A DNA stretch of 32,741 nt from Mycoplasmatota bacterium (GTDB taxonomy: Bacteria > Bacillota_I > Bacilli_A > Izemoplasmatales > Hujiaoplasmataceae), in contig JAEIOE010000025.1 of assembly GCA_016342455.1 (NCBI GenBank), forward strand, positions 1-32,741. The letters are read 5' to 3'. Positions within the stretch are counted from its first letter, which is position 1. Every line of letters begins with the position of its first letter. Of the stretch, positions 16,891 to 25,239 are shown piece by piece. The notes under the pieces were generated by a model. That model did no database searches, was not told the origin of the DNA, and saw nothing but the letters and a program-made list of their open reading frames with translations. Made by a program: the position numbers and the translations under genes.

Positions 16891-16918
16891 TTGAAAAACT
16901 GTGATTTTGTGATATAAT
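16891..16918 (+). promoter_or_regulatory. Promoter of gdpP-rplI-dnaB
   Basis: TTGAAA (16891-16896), a 16-base spacer and TATAAT (16913-16918) with an extended TG. Confidence 0.8.
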
Positions 16919-16949
16919 TATTCTAATCAATTTATATGAGAGGCAAACT

Positions 16950-19394
16950 ATGAATAAACAACTTAGAACCCAAGTAATCATTGTATCTGTGGTATATATG
17001 GTATTGATTGCTTATGGGATTTTATTTATTAAGCCGAATTTAGGAAATCAGTACTTTGTATTTTATGTAGTCCTAATTTTGGTTATTCTGTTCGCGCTAG
17101 TAATTCAATATCTTGTATCAAAGAGTAAACGTTCTAGAATCACAGACTTAGAGAATAGAATAAAAGAATTGAATTCAATGAACAAATATAAAGTTAATAG
17201 TGAAGATATCGCTCTCAATTATTTACCTGTTGGGATTATTCTTTATGATGAAGTTTTCAGTATAAATTATGCGAATTCACAGGCGAAGGATTATTTTTCT
17301 AATGTTTTAGTGGGAAGAAGTCTAGAATTCATAAGTAAGGATCTTTCAGAAAATATCTCTAGAAGAATCGGAAAATTTATTTTAGATGTTTATGATAAAA
17401 AATTTGATATTATTCATTATCCAAAAAACCGCACAATTTACTTATTCGAAGTAACAGATCGCGAATTAATGAAAGAAAAATATCAAAACAATATTGATGC
17501 GATTGGTGTATTGAAATTAGATAATTTTTATGATGCTACTCAAGATTTAGATTTTCAAGATAAAGCAAATATTCAAGGGCTTCTATTAGGCGCTATTGAT
17601 AGTTGGTGTTCAAAACAAAACATCTATTTTAATAACTTGAGACCTGAGAAAACAATTATTTTCTTAAATAAACACCAACTAGATCAATTAATCAAAGAAA
17701 AGTTTCAAATTATGAATACAATTTCTGATATATCTCAAAACAATGATTTAAGAATTACATTATCAATTGGTGTTGCTTGTTTTGAAGGGAACGCAAAAGA
17801 ATTAGGTGAGGCTTCAGAAGAAGCTTTGAATTTAGCGGAAGAACGTGGTGGAGACCAAACGGTTGTAAACTTAAAAAATCAACCGCTTAAGTTCTATGGT
17901 GGAAAAACGAATACTGCAGAAAAACGCAGTAAAATCACTGCTAAAGTAAACTCAAAAGCGCTTGAAGATTTTATAGAAGGGGCTAAAAATGTATTTATTA
18001 TGCCTCATATAGCGACGGATTTAGATGCTTTAGGTTCAGCTATTGGTGTTTTGGAAATGGCTTTAGCAAAAAATAAAAAATCAAGAATAGTTCTAGATTT
18101 TAATAATATGGATCAAACTTGTCATAAAGTAATAGAAATGTTGAATCAAGAATATATTAAGTTATTAGAGTACATAATTGAACCAGATGACGCATTATCT
18201 GAATCATCAGATGATTCATTGTTGATAATTGTCGATCACCATTCAACTGTACAAACTATTGAACCGAGATTAATCGATAGAACAAAACATATAATTGTAA
18301 TTGATCATCACAGAAGAATTGATAATGTGTTATCAGACGTGTTAATAAACTATGTTGAACCGTATGCATCAAGCTCTGTCGAATTAGTAACTGAAATGAT
18401 AGATTTATACGAAGTGAAAGTAACAATAGACCCATTTGAAGCTACTATTATGCTTGCTGGTATGTTAATTGATACCAATAATTTCTCTTACAGAACTGGG
18501 GCGAGAACCTTTGAAGCAGCTGCTAGATTAAAACGTTTTGGAGCGGATCCATTTAAAGCTAGACTGATGTTAAGAGAATCTCTAGATGATATTAGAACAA
18601 AAACAAATCTTATAAATCAAGCAAGAATTGTATCTAATCATTTTGCCATTGCACAGTTGCCAGAATCAGACTTATCAGACCGTGTTCAATTGGCAAAAAC
18701 AGCAGATGAATTATTAGAAATTGATAACATAATCGGAGCATTTGCAATAGGAAATATTGGCAATGGAGAGATTGGATTATCAGCGAGATCTATTGATAAA
18801 TTTAATGTGTCTATTATTATGGAACGATTTGGCGGAGGTGGTCACCTTAACAATGCGGCTGCACAAGTTAGAAATACTTCAATTATTGAGGTCGCAGAAA
18901 AAATCGAAGCGATAATCAATGAGACCTATAGGGAGGAATTACAAATGAAACTTATATTGATAAAAGATGTTAGAGGAAAAGGAAAAAAAGGTGATATAAT
19001 TGATGTAGCAACGGGCTACGGAAATTATTTACTAACTTCTAAACATGGAGTTGCTGCGAATACAGCAAATATAAAGGCACTAGAATCAGAAAAAGAAAAA
19101 CTTTCTATTGAAGCAAATAAAGAATTAGAAAAAGCTAAAAAATTAAAAGCCCAAATAGAAGAAAGTCCAATTATTCTATCTGTTAAGACTGGTGAATCAG
19201 GGAAATTATTTGGTTCAATAAATACAAAACAAATAGCAGAAGAACTTAAAAAGTCCTATTCTCTAAATGTAGATAAACGAAAAATAGAATTAAGTGATAA
19301 TATTCATTCATTAGGTAATTATGAAGTGAAAATTAAACTTCACAAAGATGTAACAGCAACAATAAACTTACAAGTGTTAGAAGAAGAAAAATAA
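16950..19394 (+). CDS. gdpP-rplI: GdpP c-di-AMP phosphodiesterase fused to ribosomal protein L9
   Basis: 814 residues, one open frame. The GdpP part has two membrane segments (about 8-28 and 33-56), a PAS-like domain (about 85-170) and a degenerate GGDEF domain with GGDQ at 300-303. The DHH phosphodiesterase has H353, D357 and D359 in PHIATDLDALG, VDHH at 428-431 and IDHH at 451-454. The DHHA1 end has GGGGHLNNAA at 628. GdpP hydrolyses cyclic di-AMP at the membrane. Residues 666-814 are a complete 149-residue L9 starting MKLILIKDVRGKGKKG, a length normal for stand-alone L9. No stop separates them. At the joint is a strong SD and ATG (18931-18947), so free L9 can also be made. SD for the whole gene is GAGAGGCAA. 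In many Bacillota gdpP, rplI and dnaB are separate adjacent genes in this order. A sequencing error removing a stop is possible but would have to keep both frames intact. Confidence 0.93.
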   Translation: MNKQLRTQVIIVSVVYMVLIAYGILFIKPNLGNQYFVFYVVLILVILFALVIQYLVSKSKRSRITDLENRIKELNSMNKYKVNSEDIALNYLPVGIILYDEVFSINYANSQAKDYFSNVLVGRSLEFISKDLSENISRRIGKFILDVYDKKFDIIHYPKNRTIYLFEVTDRELMKEKYQNNIDAIGVLKLDNFYDATQDLDFQDKANIQGLLLGAIDSWCSKQNIYFNNLRPEKTIIFLNKHQLDQLIKEKFQIMNTISDISQNNDLRITLSIGVACFEGNAKELGEASEEALNLAEERGGDQTVVNLKNQPLKFYGGKTNTAEKRSKITAKVNSKALEDFIEGAKNVFIMPHIATDLDALGSAIGVLEMALAKNKKSRIVLDFNNMDQTCHKVIEMLNQEYIKLLEYIIEPDDALSESSDDSLLIIVDHHSTVQTIEPRLIDRTKHIIVIDHHRRIDNVLSDVLINYVEPYASSSVELVTEMIDLYEVKVTIDPFEATIMLAGMLIDTNNFSYRTGARTFEAAARLKRFGADPFKARLMLRESLDDIRTKTNLINQARIVSNHFAIAQLPESDLSDRVQLAKTADELLEIDNIIGAFAIGNIGNGEIGLSARSIDKFNVSIIMERFGGGGHLNNAAAQVRNTSIIEVAEKIEAIINETYREELQMKLILIKDVRGKGKKGDIIDVATGYGNYLLTSKHGVAANTANIKALESEKEKLSIEANKELEKAKKLKAQIEESPIILSVKTGESGKLFGSINTKQIAEELKKSYSLNVDKRKIELSDNIHSLGNYEVKIKLHKDVTATINLQVLEEEK
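18931..18947 (+). promoter_or_regulatory. rplI: Internal SD and start codon for free L9
   Basis: GGGAGG (18931-18936) lies eight bases before ATG 18945, which is in frame with the fusion (codon 666) and begins a canonical L9. This is as good as any SD in the window. It predicts a 149-residue L9 made by internal initiation, ending at 19394. Confidence 0.82.
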
Positions 19395-19409
19395 TCGGAG
19401 GGTTTTCAT

Positions 19410-20732
19410 ATGGAACAACAAGTACCTGCTAATATAGAAGCTGAACAAGCTGTCTTGGGGACAATATTTTTCGAAAATTATATGATGAAAACTATTGCGG
19501 ATAAGTTAATAGAGTCGGATTTTTACTATCCTGCTCATAAAGTTATCTTTAAAGCCATGAAAGAACTCTACGCACAGGGAGTATCTATCGATTATTTAAC
19601 TGTTTTTAGTCATTTAGAAAGTATAAATCAATTAGCGAAAGTAGGGGGATTAGAATATATCACTCAACTCGCTAATGAAGTGCCTTCAACAGCGAACTTT
19701 CTTGACTATATTAATATAGTAAAAGATAAGGCTATCTTAAGAAAATTACAAGATACTTGTAATGGAATTTTAGAAGAATCAAAATTAGTGGATAATACAG
19801 TACAATTTATTGATGACGTTGAAAAGAAAATCCTTTTAGTTACAAAGGAAAGAAGGTCATCAGACTTTGTGGAAATTTCTAAAGTTGCTCATCAAACAAT
19901 GGAAAGTATCGCTTTAAATGCACAAAACAGAGCTGATATTACAGGTTTAGATACAAAATTTCACATGTTAAATAAATTAACACTGGGGTTACAACCTTCA
20001 GATTTAATCATAATTGCGGCTAGACCGTCTGTTGGTAAAACAGCTTTTGCTTTAAATTTAGCACTGAATGTTGGAAACCTTAAAAGGAAGCCACACATTG
20101 CCTTTTTCTCACTGGAAATGGGTAACGAACAATTAGTTATGCGTTTATTATCTTGCCAAGGGCAAGTAGATAATACATCACTAAGAAAAGGGGATCTTAA
20201 CCCTCAAGATTGGGAAAGACTTCAACACGCCGCTAAAGCCTTAGAATCTACAAATATTTATTTTGATGATTCAGGTACTGTTAGAGTAACTGAGCTTAGA
20301 TCAAAATGTAGAAAACTTAGACAAGAAGATAAACTTGATTTAATTATTATTGACTACCTTCAATTACTAAGTGGATCTGGAGACTATAAAGGAAACAGAG
20401 TTCAAGAAGTATCTGAAATTAGTCGTATTTTAAAGGAAATGGCCCGAGAGTTAAAAGTTCCTGTAGTAGCTTTATCACAGCTATCTAGAAACTTGGAACG
20501 TCGTGAAAACAAACGTCCAATTATGGCTGACTTAAGAGAGTCTGGATCAATTGAACAGGATGCGGATATTATTATCTTCCTATACAATCCAGCGGAACAA
20601 GATCAAGATGAATCGAATAGAAATCACGTTAACTTTGATATAGCAAAAAACCGTTCGGGAGTAATCTCAAACTTCTCATTATTATTTAATAAAAATATGT
20701 CAAAATTTAACAATGTAAAAATTCAAAGATAA
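19410..20732 (+). CDS. dnaB: Replicative DNA helicase DnaB
   Basis: 440 residues, full length. The N-terminal domain begins with the typical 'PANIEAEQAVLGTIF'. The RecA-like C-terminal domain has Walker A ARPSVGKTAF (K210), Walker B LIIIDYLQL, and the 'SQLSRNLERRENKRP', 'DLRESGSIEQDAD' segments around the DNA-binding loops and arginine finger. It unwinds DNA ahead of the replisome. SD GGAGGG precedes ATG. It follows gdpP-rplI by 15 bases on the same transcript. This is the standard place for it in Bacillota. Confidence 0.97.
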   Translation: MEQQVPANIEAEQAVLGTIFFENYMMKTIADKLIESDFYYPAHKVIFKAMKELYAQGVSIDYLTVFSHLESINQLAKVGGLEYITQLANEVPSTANFLDYINIVKDKAILRKLQDTCNGILEESKLVDNTVQFIDDVEKKILLVTKERRSSDFVEISKVAHQTMESIALNAQNRADITGLDTKFHMLNKLTLGLQPSDLIIIAARPSVGKTAFALNLALNVGNLKRKPHIAFFSLEMGNEQLVMRLLSCQGQVDNTSLRKGDLNPQDWERLQHAAKALESTNIYFDDSGTVRVTELRSKCRKLRQEDKLDLIIIDYLQLLSGSGDYKGNRVQEVSEISRILKEMARELKVPVVALSQLSRNLERRENKRPIMADLRESGSIEQDADIIIFLYNPAEQDQDESNRNHVNFDIAKNRSGVISNFSLLFNKNMSKFNNVKIQR

Positions 20733-20742
20733 GAAGAAAAAA

Positions 20743-20763
20743 TAAGGACATTCAATGTCCTTA
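20743..20763 (+). terminator. Hairpin between dnaB and prfA
   Basis: An 8 bp perfect stem TAAGGACA/TGTCCTTA with a 5-base loop, followed by AATTT rather than a proper T-run. At most a weak terminator; prfA, with no promoter seen, probably depends on read-through. Confidence 0.5.
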
Positions 20764-20780
20764 ATTTATGGGGTATGAAT

Positions 20781-21845
20781 ATGATAACAGACAGATTAGA
20801 ACAAATCGAAATGAGATATAAAGAAATCACTAAATTAATGTCAGATCCAGAAATAGCTACTGATGTTAAAAGAGTCACTGAATTAGCTAAAGAATTCTCT
20901 GGACTAGAAAAAATAGTGACGAAATATAAAGAATATAAAGATCTAATAGCTCAAACAACCGATTTAAAGATAATGGGAAAAGATAATGACCAAGAAATTC
21001 GCGAATTAGCTGAGATGGAATTAATTGATGTAACTGAGAAAATTCCAACAATAGAAAGCGAATTAGAATTATTGCTAATACCAAAAGATCCTAACGATGA
21101 AAAGAATGTTATTGTTGAAATCAGAGGAGCTGCCGGTGGTGATGAAGCTAATATTTTTGCAGGGGATTTATATAGAATGTATAATAAATTTGCAGAATCA
21201 AAAGGTTGGGAAATTGAACTTTTATACATAGAGCCCAAAGACTCTGGTGGATTTAGTCAAATCGAATTTATGGTTAAAGGTGATTCAGTTTACGCACAAT
21301 TGAAGTACGAATCTGGTGTACATCGCGTTCAAAGAGTTCCTCAAACAGAATCTAGTGGTAGAATACATACTTCAACGGCTACTGTACTGGTTATTCCTGA
21401 AGCTGAAGAAATTGATTTCACTCTAAATATGGAAGAAGTACGTGTAGATACATATAACTCATCAGGACCTGGTGGACAATCAGTAAATACTACAAAATCC
21501 GCAGTAAGAGTAACACATATTCCTACAAATACTGTAGCTCAATGTCAAGATGGTAAAAGCCAACATAAGAACAAAGCTTCGGCTCTAAAGATTTTAAGAG
21601 CTAGATTATATGATAAAATTCTTCAAGAAAAACTTGAAAAAGAAGGTGCTGAAAGAAAATCTAAGGTTGGAGCGGGGGATCGTTCTGAAAAAATTAGGAC
21701 TTATAATTACCCGCAAAATAGAGTTACCGACCATAGAATTAATTTTACTATTCAGCAGTTAGATAAGATTATCGATGGGGGATTAGATCCAATAGTTGAA
21801 AACTTGATAGCTGAAGAACAAAAAAGAAAGTTAGAAGCAGAATAA
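20781..21845 (+). CDS. prfA: Peptide chain release factor 1
   Basis: 354 residues from ATG 20781; the in-frame ATG at 20775 lies only one base from the GGGG site, while 20781 is spaced seven. The stop-codon recognition motif PxT is PQT (187-189), as in RF1, and the catalytic GGQ is at 231-233 in GPGGQSVNTT. RF1 reads UAA and UAG. The next gene, prmC, methylates the glutamine of GGQ and overlaps this stop by one base (TAATG), so the two are translationally coupled. Confidence 0.97.
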   Translation: MITDRLEQIEMRYKEITKLMSDPEIATDVKRVTELAKEFSGLEKIVTKYKEYKDLIAQTTDLKIMGKDNDQEIRELAEMELIDVTEKIPTIESELELLLIPKDPNDEKNVIVEIRGAAGGDEANIFAGDLYRMYNKFAESKGWEIELLYIEPKDSGGFSQIEFMVKGDSVYAQLKYESGVHRVQRVPQTESSGRIHTSTATVLVIPEAEEIDFTLNMEEVRVDTYNSSGPGGQSVNTTKSAVRVTHIPTNTVAQCQDGKSQHKNKASALKILRARLYDKILQEKLEKEGAERKSKVGAGDRSEKIRTYNYPQNRVTDHRINFTIQQLDKIIDGGLDPIVENLIAEEQKRKLEAE

Positions 21846-22696
21846 TGCCAAGCTATAAACAAGCTTTAGAAAAAGCAAATAAATTAACAAGAAAAAACAA
21901 TAAAGAAACAAGTGCAACCAAGTTATTGATGTTGCACTTTTCTGGTCTTGAACCAACTGAATTATACTTACAATACGAAAAGGAAATGCCTGAAGATAAG
22001 TATATTACGTATTTTGAAGCTTTAGATAAATACTTAATAAACAATATCCCCGTTCAACAAATAATAGGCTTTGTTTATTTCTATGGTTATAAATTTATGG
22101 TAGATGATCATGTATTGATTCCGCGATTCGAAACCGAAGAATTAGTTGCTAATGTTTTAATGTTGTATGATGAGTATTTTGATGGTCAATCTATAGATTT
22201 AGTAGACATAGGAACAGGCTCTGGATGTTTAGCTATTTCTCTAAAAAAGGAAGAAGCGACTAATTTTTCAGTAACAGCAACAGATATCAGTTTAGAAGCT
22301 ATTGAAGTAGCTAAGAAGAATGCTGCCATTAATGAAGTAGCTGTGGATTTTCTAGTTGGAGATATGTTAAAACCAGTAATGGATAAAAAATTTGATATCT
22401 TGGTCTCCAATCCTCCATATATACCACAAGATGAACAAGTGGATGACATAATATATGATAATGAGCCTCACATAGCTTTATTTGGTGGCGTAGACGGTTT
22501 AAAATTTTATCGAGAGATATTAGCTGATGCAAAGCATATATTAAAGGAAAAGGGAATGATAGCGTTTGAGCATGGTTATGATAAAGCCGAACAATTAAGA
22601 GCGATTGCTAAGGAAAACTTTCCTCTCGCAAAAATATTTACTTTAAAAGATATGCAAAAGCTTGATAGAATGACTTTTGTAGTAAACGGATTCTAA
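21845..22696 (+). CDS. prmC: Release factor glutamine N5-methyltransferase
   Basis: 283 residues. An N-terminal helical domain that docks on the release factor is followed by a Rossmann-fold methyltransferase. The SAM-binding motif is 'DIGTGSGCLAISL' (about 120-132), and NPPY at 189-192 holds the target glutamine. It modifies the GGQ glutamine of RF1 and RF2, which speeds termination. Start codon overlaps the prfA stop. There is no SD other than the prfA 3' end, so coupling is likely. Confidence 0.96.
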   Translation: MPSYKQALEKANKLTRKNNKETSATKLLMLHFSGLEPTELYLQYEKEMPEDKYITYFEALDKYLINNIPVQQIIGFVYFYGYKFMVDDHVLIPRFETEELVANVLMLYDEYFDGQSIDLVDIGTGSGCLAISLKKEEATNFSVTATDISLEAIEVAKKNAAINEVAVDFLVGDMLKPVMDKKFDILVSNPPYIPQDEQVDDIIYDNEPHIALFGGVDGLKFYREILADAKHILKEKGMIAFEHGYDKAEQLRAIAKENFPLAKIFTLKDMQKLDRMTFVVNGF

Positions 22697-22700
22697 ATAA

Positions 22701-22811
22701 AAAGTTTATGAAAATGGGAAGGTTATACAAATTAAGAATCTGATTGGTCATAGTAACGAACTGTATAAGATAAATATGGAAAACGTTGAATGGGCGATTT
22801 TAGAAAAGTAA
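22701..22811 (+). pseudogene. Short open frame, possible gene remnant
   Basis: After prmC there is a 36-codon stretch, open but with no ATG at its head, reading like coding sequence (for example GKVIQIKNLIGHSNELYKIN then MENVEWAILEK and TAA). The first ATG is codon 26. No SD. It may be the 3' end of a decayed gene. The family is not recognised, and chance remains possible. Confidence 0.3.
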
Positions 22812-22842
22812 AAAAAATACAAATTGAAGCATAAATAAAAAC

Positions 22843-22870
22843 ATCACAAATAGCTTGTGATTTTTTTTTA
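22843..22870 (+). terminator. Terminator after prfA-prmC
   Basis: A perfect 7 bp stem ATCACAA/TTGTGAT followed by a run of about nine T. Confidence 0.88.
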
Positions 22871-22928
22871 ATAATAATAATATATATATTATTAGGAAAG
22901 AAACAAAATATTTTTCAAATAAAAACTG

Positions 22929-22961
22929 TTGACATTTACTGAAAATGACTTATATTATAAT
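22929..22961 (+). promoter_or_regulatory. Promoter of topA
   Basis: TTGACA (22929-22934). The -10 lies in the AT-rich TATATTATAAT (22951-22961). The perfect TATAAT there is 21 bases away, too far, so TATATT (16) or TATTAT (18) is more likely used. Confidence 0.65.
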
Positions 22962-22979
22962 AGTGAAATGAGGGATACT

Positions 22980-25049
22980 ATGTCAAAAAAATTAGTGATT
23001 GTAGAATCGCCAGCTAAATCAAAAACTATTGGACAATATCTTGGAGATGATTATATTGTTGAATCATCAGTAGGACATATTAGAGATTTAGCCGTAGTAG
23101 GACCAGGAGGTTTGGGTGTTGATGTCGAAAATGATTTCAAGCCTACCTATGTAGTTCTAGATGATAAGAAAAAAGTAATACATAAATTAAATAAAGCATT
23201 AAAAGATGTAGATGAAGTTTATCTTGCTACTGACCCCGATAGGGAGGGAGAAGCAATATCTTGGCATCTAGCGGAAACACTAAATATAAAAGATCAAAAA
23301 GTTTATCGTGTTATATTTAATGAAATAACAAGGAAAGCAATTAGCCAAGCTTTTGAAGTTCCTGGTGAGATTGATAGAGATTTAGTTAATTCTCAAGAAA
23401 CAAGAAGAGTTCTTGATAGAATTATCGGATTCAAATTATCAAAATTATTACAATCAAAGATCAAATCAAAATCAGCAGGTAGAGTTCAATCTGCAGCTTT
23501 AAAGATTATCGTGGATAAAGAAAAAGAAATCGCAGCCTTTATTATTGAAGAATACTATGAAGTTTATGCTGAGTTTGAAGGAGTAGTCGCTAAACTAAAT
23601 AAGTTAAGCGGAAAAGAACCAACAATTTCCACAAAGGAAGAATCTCAAAAGTTATTAGATTCATTAAACACTGAATTTGTCGTTGATAGTATTGAAACAA
23701 AACCAACCACAATAAATCCAAAAGCAGCTTTTATTACTTCTACGTTACAACAAATGGCTTCGAACAAATATAGTTTTTCACCAACAAGAACGATGAAAAT
23801 AGCACAATCGTTATATGAAGGTATTGATATCGGTAATGAAACAGTAGGGTTAATTACTTATATGAGAACCGATTCAATTAGATTATCAGATACATTTATT
23901 GATGAAGCAAAAGCTTTTATCACAGGTAAATACGGTAAGAACTATTATGGTAACCAAAGAAAATCTGCGAATAAACAAAATGTTCAAGATGCCCATGAAG
24001 CGATTCGTCCAACGAGTGTTTTAAGAACGCCGGAATCAGTAAAGAAATATTTATCAGCACCGGAGTATAAAATTTATCAATTAATTTATGTTCGTGCTGT
24101 AGCTTCGCTTATGAAAGCGAAAAAAACTCAAACAACAGCAATGCTTTTACAAAATAATGAAGCGACGTTTAGAGTGGCTTCTACGAAACAACTTTTTGAT
24201 GGATACTTAAAATTATATAAAGTCTTAGAAAAAGAAAATGATGTTGATGAATTGGATTTATCAATTTATAAAGTAGGAGATGTTTTGACTTCTACCAAAA
24301 TATATGATAAACAATTATTTACAACACCACCAGCAAGATTTACAGAAGCTAGATTAATTAAAGAAATGGAAGACCAAGGTATTGGTAGACCATCAACTTA
24401 TGCTCAAACAATTCAAACAATTAAAAATCGTAAATATGCAGAAATTAAAGAAAAGAAATTCTATCCTTCAGAACAAGGAACGCTAACAATAGAAAAACTA
24501 AATCAATATTTTAGTGAGTTTATCAGTTCTTCATATTCAAAAGATATGGAAACACTTCTAGATGAAGTAGCTGCAGGTAGAGTAGAAAGACTTTCAATCT
24601 TAAATGACTTCTACCAATACTTTATGCCTTTAGTTGATACTGCAAATAGCAAGATGGAAAAAGTAAAACCTAAAGAAACGGGTGAAGAATGTCCTAAATG
24701 TGGATCACCTATGGTTTTCCGAGTAGGAAAATATGGTGAATTCAAAGCTTGTTCAAATTTTCCTAAGTGTAAACACATTAAACAAAATGAAAATAAGGAT
24801 AAACCAGAAGTGCTGAATACAAATGTTATATGCCCTACTTGTAATAAGGGAACACTTGTATTAAGAACGGCGAAAAAAGGAAAGAACAAAGGCAAGGAAT
24901 TTTTAGCTTGTTCAAATTTTCCGAAATGCAAATATATCTCTCCGTTAAAAGTGGAAAAAGAAAGATGTACTAATTGCGATAATGTGATGGTTACTAATGA
25001 AGAAGGAATCACTTATTGCATAGATGAAAATTGTGGTTCAAAAAAATAG
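22980..25049 (+). CDS. topA: DNA topoisomerase I
   Basis: 689 residues from ATG 22980, set by GAGGG (22970-22974); the longer frame from 22929 starts inside the promoter. The TOPRIM domain has VIVESPAKSKTI and 'ATDPDREGEAISW'. The catalytic tyrosine is Y294 in LITYMRTDS. The C-terminus has three four-cysteine zinc ribbons: CPKCGSPM with CSNFPKC, CPTCNKG with CSNFPKC, and CTNCDN with CIDENC. It relaxes negative supercoils. Unlike in many Bacillota, no dprA or trmFO lies next to it. Stop TAG. Confidence 0.97.
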   Translation: MSKKLVIVESPAKSKTIGQYLGDDYIVESSVGHIRDLAVVGPGGLGVDVENDFKPTYVVLDDKKKVIHKLNKALKDVDEVYLATDPDREGEAISWHLAETLNIKDQKVYRVIFNEITRKAISQAFEVPGEIDRDLVNSQETRRVLDRIIGFKLSKLLQSKIKSKSAGRVQSAALKIIVDKEKEIAAFIIEEYYEVYAEFEGVVAKLNKLSGKEPTISTKEESQKLLDSLNTEFVVDSIETKPTTINPKAAFITSTLQQMASNKYSFSPTRTMKIAQSLYEGIDIGNETVGLITYMRTDSIRLSDTFIDEAKAFITGKYGKNYYGNQRKSANKQNVQDAHEAIRPTSVLRTPESVKKYLSAPEYKIYQLIYVRAVASLMKAKKTQTTAMLLQNNEATFRVASTKQLFDGYLKLYKVLEKENDVDELDLSIYKVGDVLTSTKIYDKQLFTTPPARFTEARLIKEMEDQGIGRPSTYAQTIQTIKNRKYAEIKEKKFYPSEQGTLTIEKLNQYFSEFISSSYSKDMETLLDEVAAGRVERLSILNDFYQYFMPLVDTANSKMEKVKPKETGEECPKCGSPMVFRVGKYGEFKACSNFPKCKHIKQNENKDKPEVLNTNVICPTCNKGTLVLRTAKKGKNKGKEFLACSNFPKCKYISPLKVEKERCTNCDNVMVTNEEGITYCIDENCGSKK

Positions 25050-25067
25050 TAAATACAGAAACATCAA

Positions 25068-25096
25068 TTGACACATACTGGGGAATATGTTAATAT
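25068..25096 (+). promoter_or_regulatory. Promoter of the small RNA before ftsY
   Basis: TTGACA (25068-25073), a 17-base spacer, then an extended TG-T-TAATAT (25088-25096). The -35 is consensus, the -10 4 of 6. Confidence 0.65.
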
Positions 25097-25102
25097 TAAA
25101 GC

Positions 25103-25190
25103 GCAACATTATGTTGCATTTCCCTGAAAGTGTTAATATAACACTTACCCTTCCTGAATTCGCTTCTTTATATAGGAGCGAATTTTTTTA
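25103..25190 (+). ncRNA. Orphan small RNA or attenuated leader
   Basis: An unassigned segment of about 85 bases folds as hairpin, linker, hairpin, linker, terminator. Hairpin 1 is GCAACAT/ATGTTGC (about 25103-25117). Hairpin 2 is AAGTGTT/AACACTT with an AATAT loop (about 25128-25146). The terminator is AATTCGCTTC/GGAGCGAATT with T following (about 25157-25189). The linkers TTTCCCTG and ACCCTTCCTG are both unpaired and pyrimidine-rich. It ends before an ftsY promoter, so it may be a separate small RNA. It lacks the SRP RNA core and any known riboswitch core. No long ORF is present. Confidence 0.6.
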
Positions 25191-25205
25191 AGGGAAGAAA
25201 AAATA

Positions 25206-25214
25206 TGATATAAT
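25206..25214 (+). promoter_or_regulatory. Extended -10 promoter for ftsY
   Basis: TG-A-TATAAT (25206-25214), no clear -35, 25 bases before the ftsY start. Confidence 0.6.
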
Positions 25215-25239
25215 ACATTTAGAATTTGGTGGTGATTGT

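Noticed and set aside
25080-25190. SRP RNA or TPP riboswitch before ftsY
   Set aside because: The SRP core (GGAAGGA-type loop) and the TPP CTGAGA box are both missing on this strand, so it was left as unassigned.
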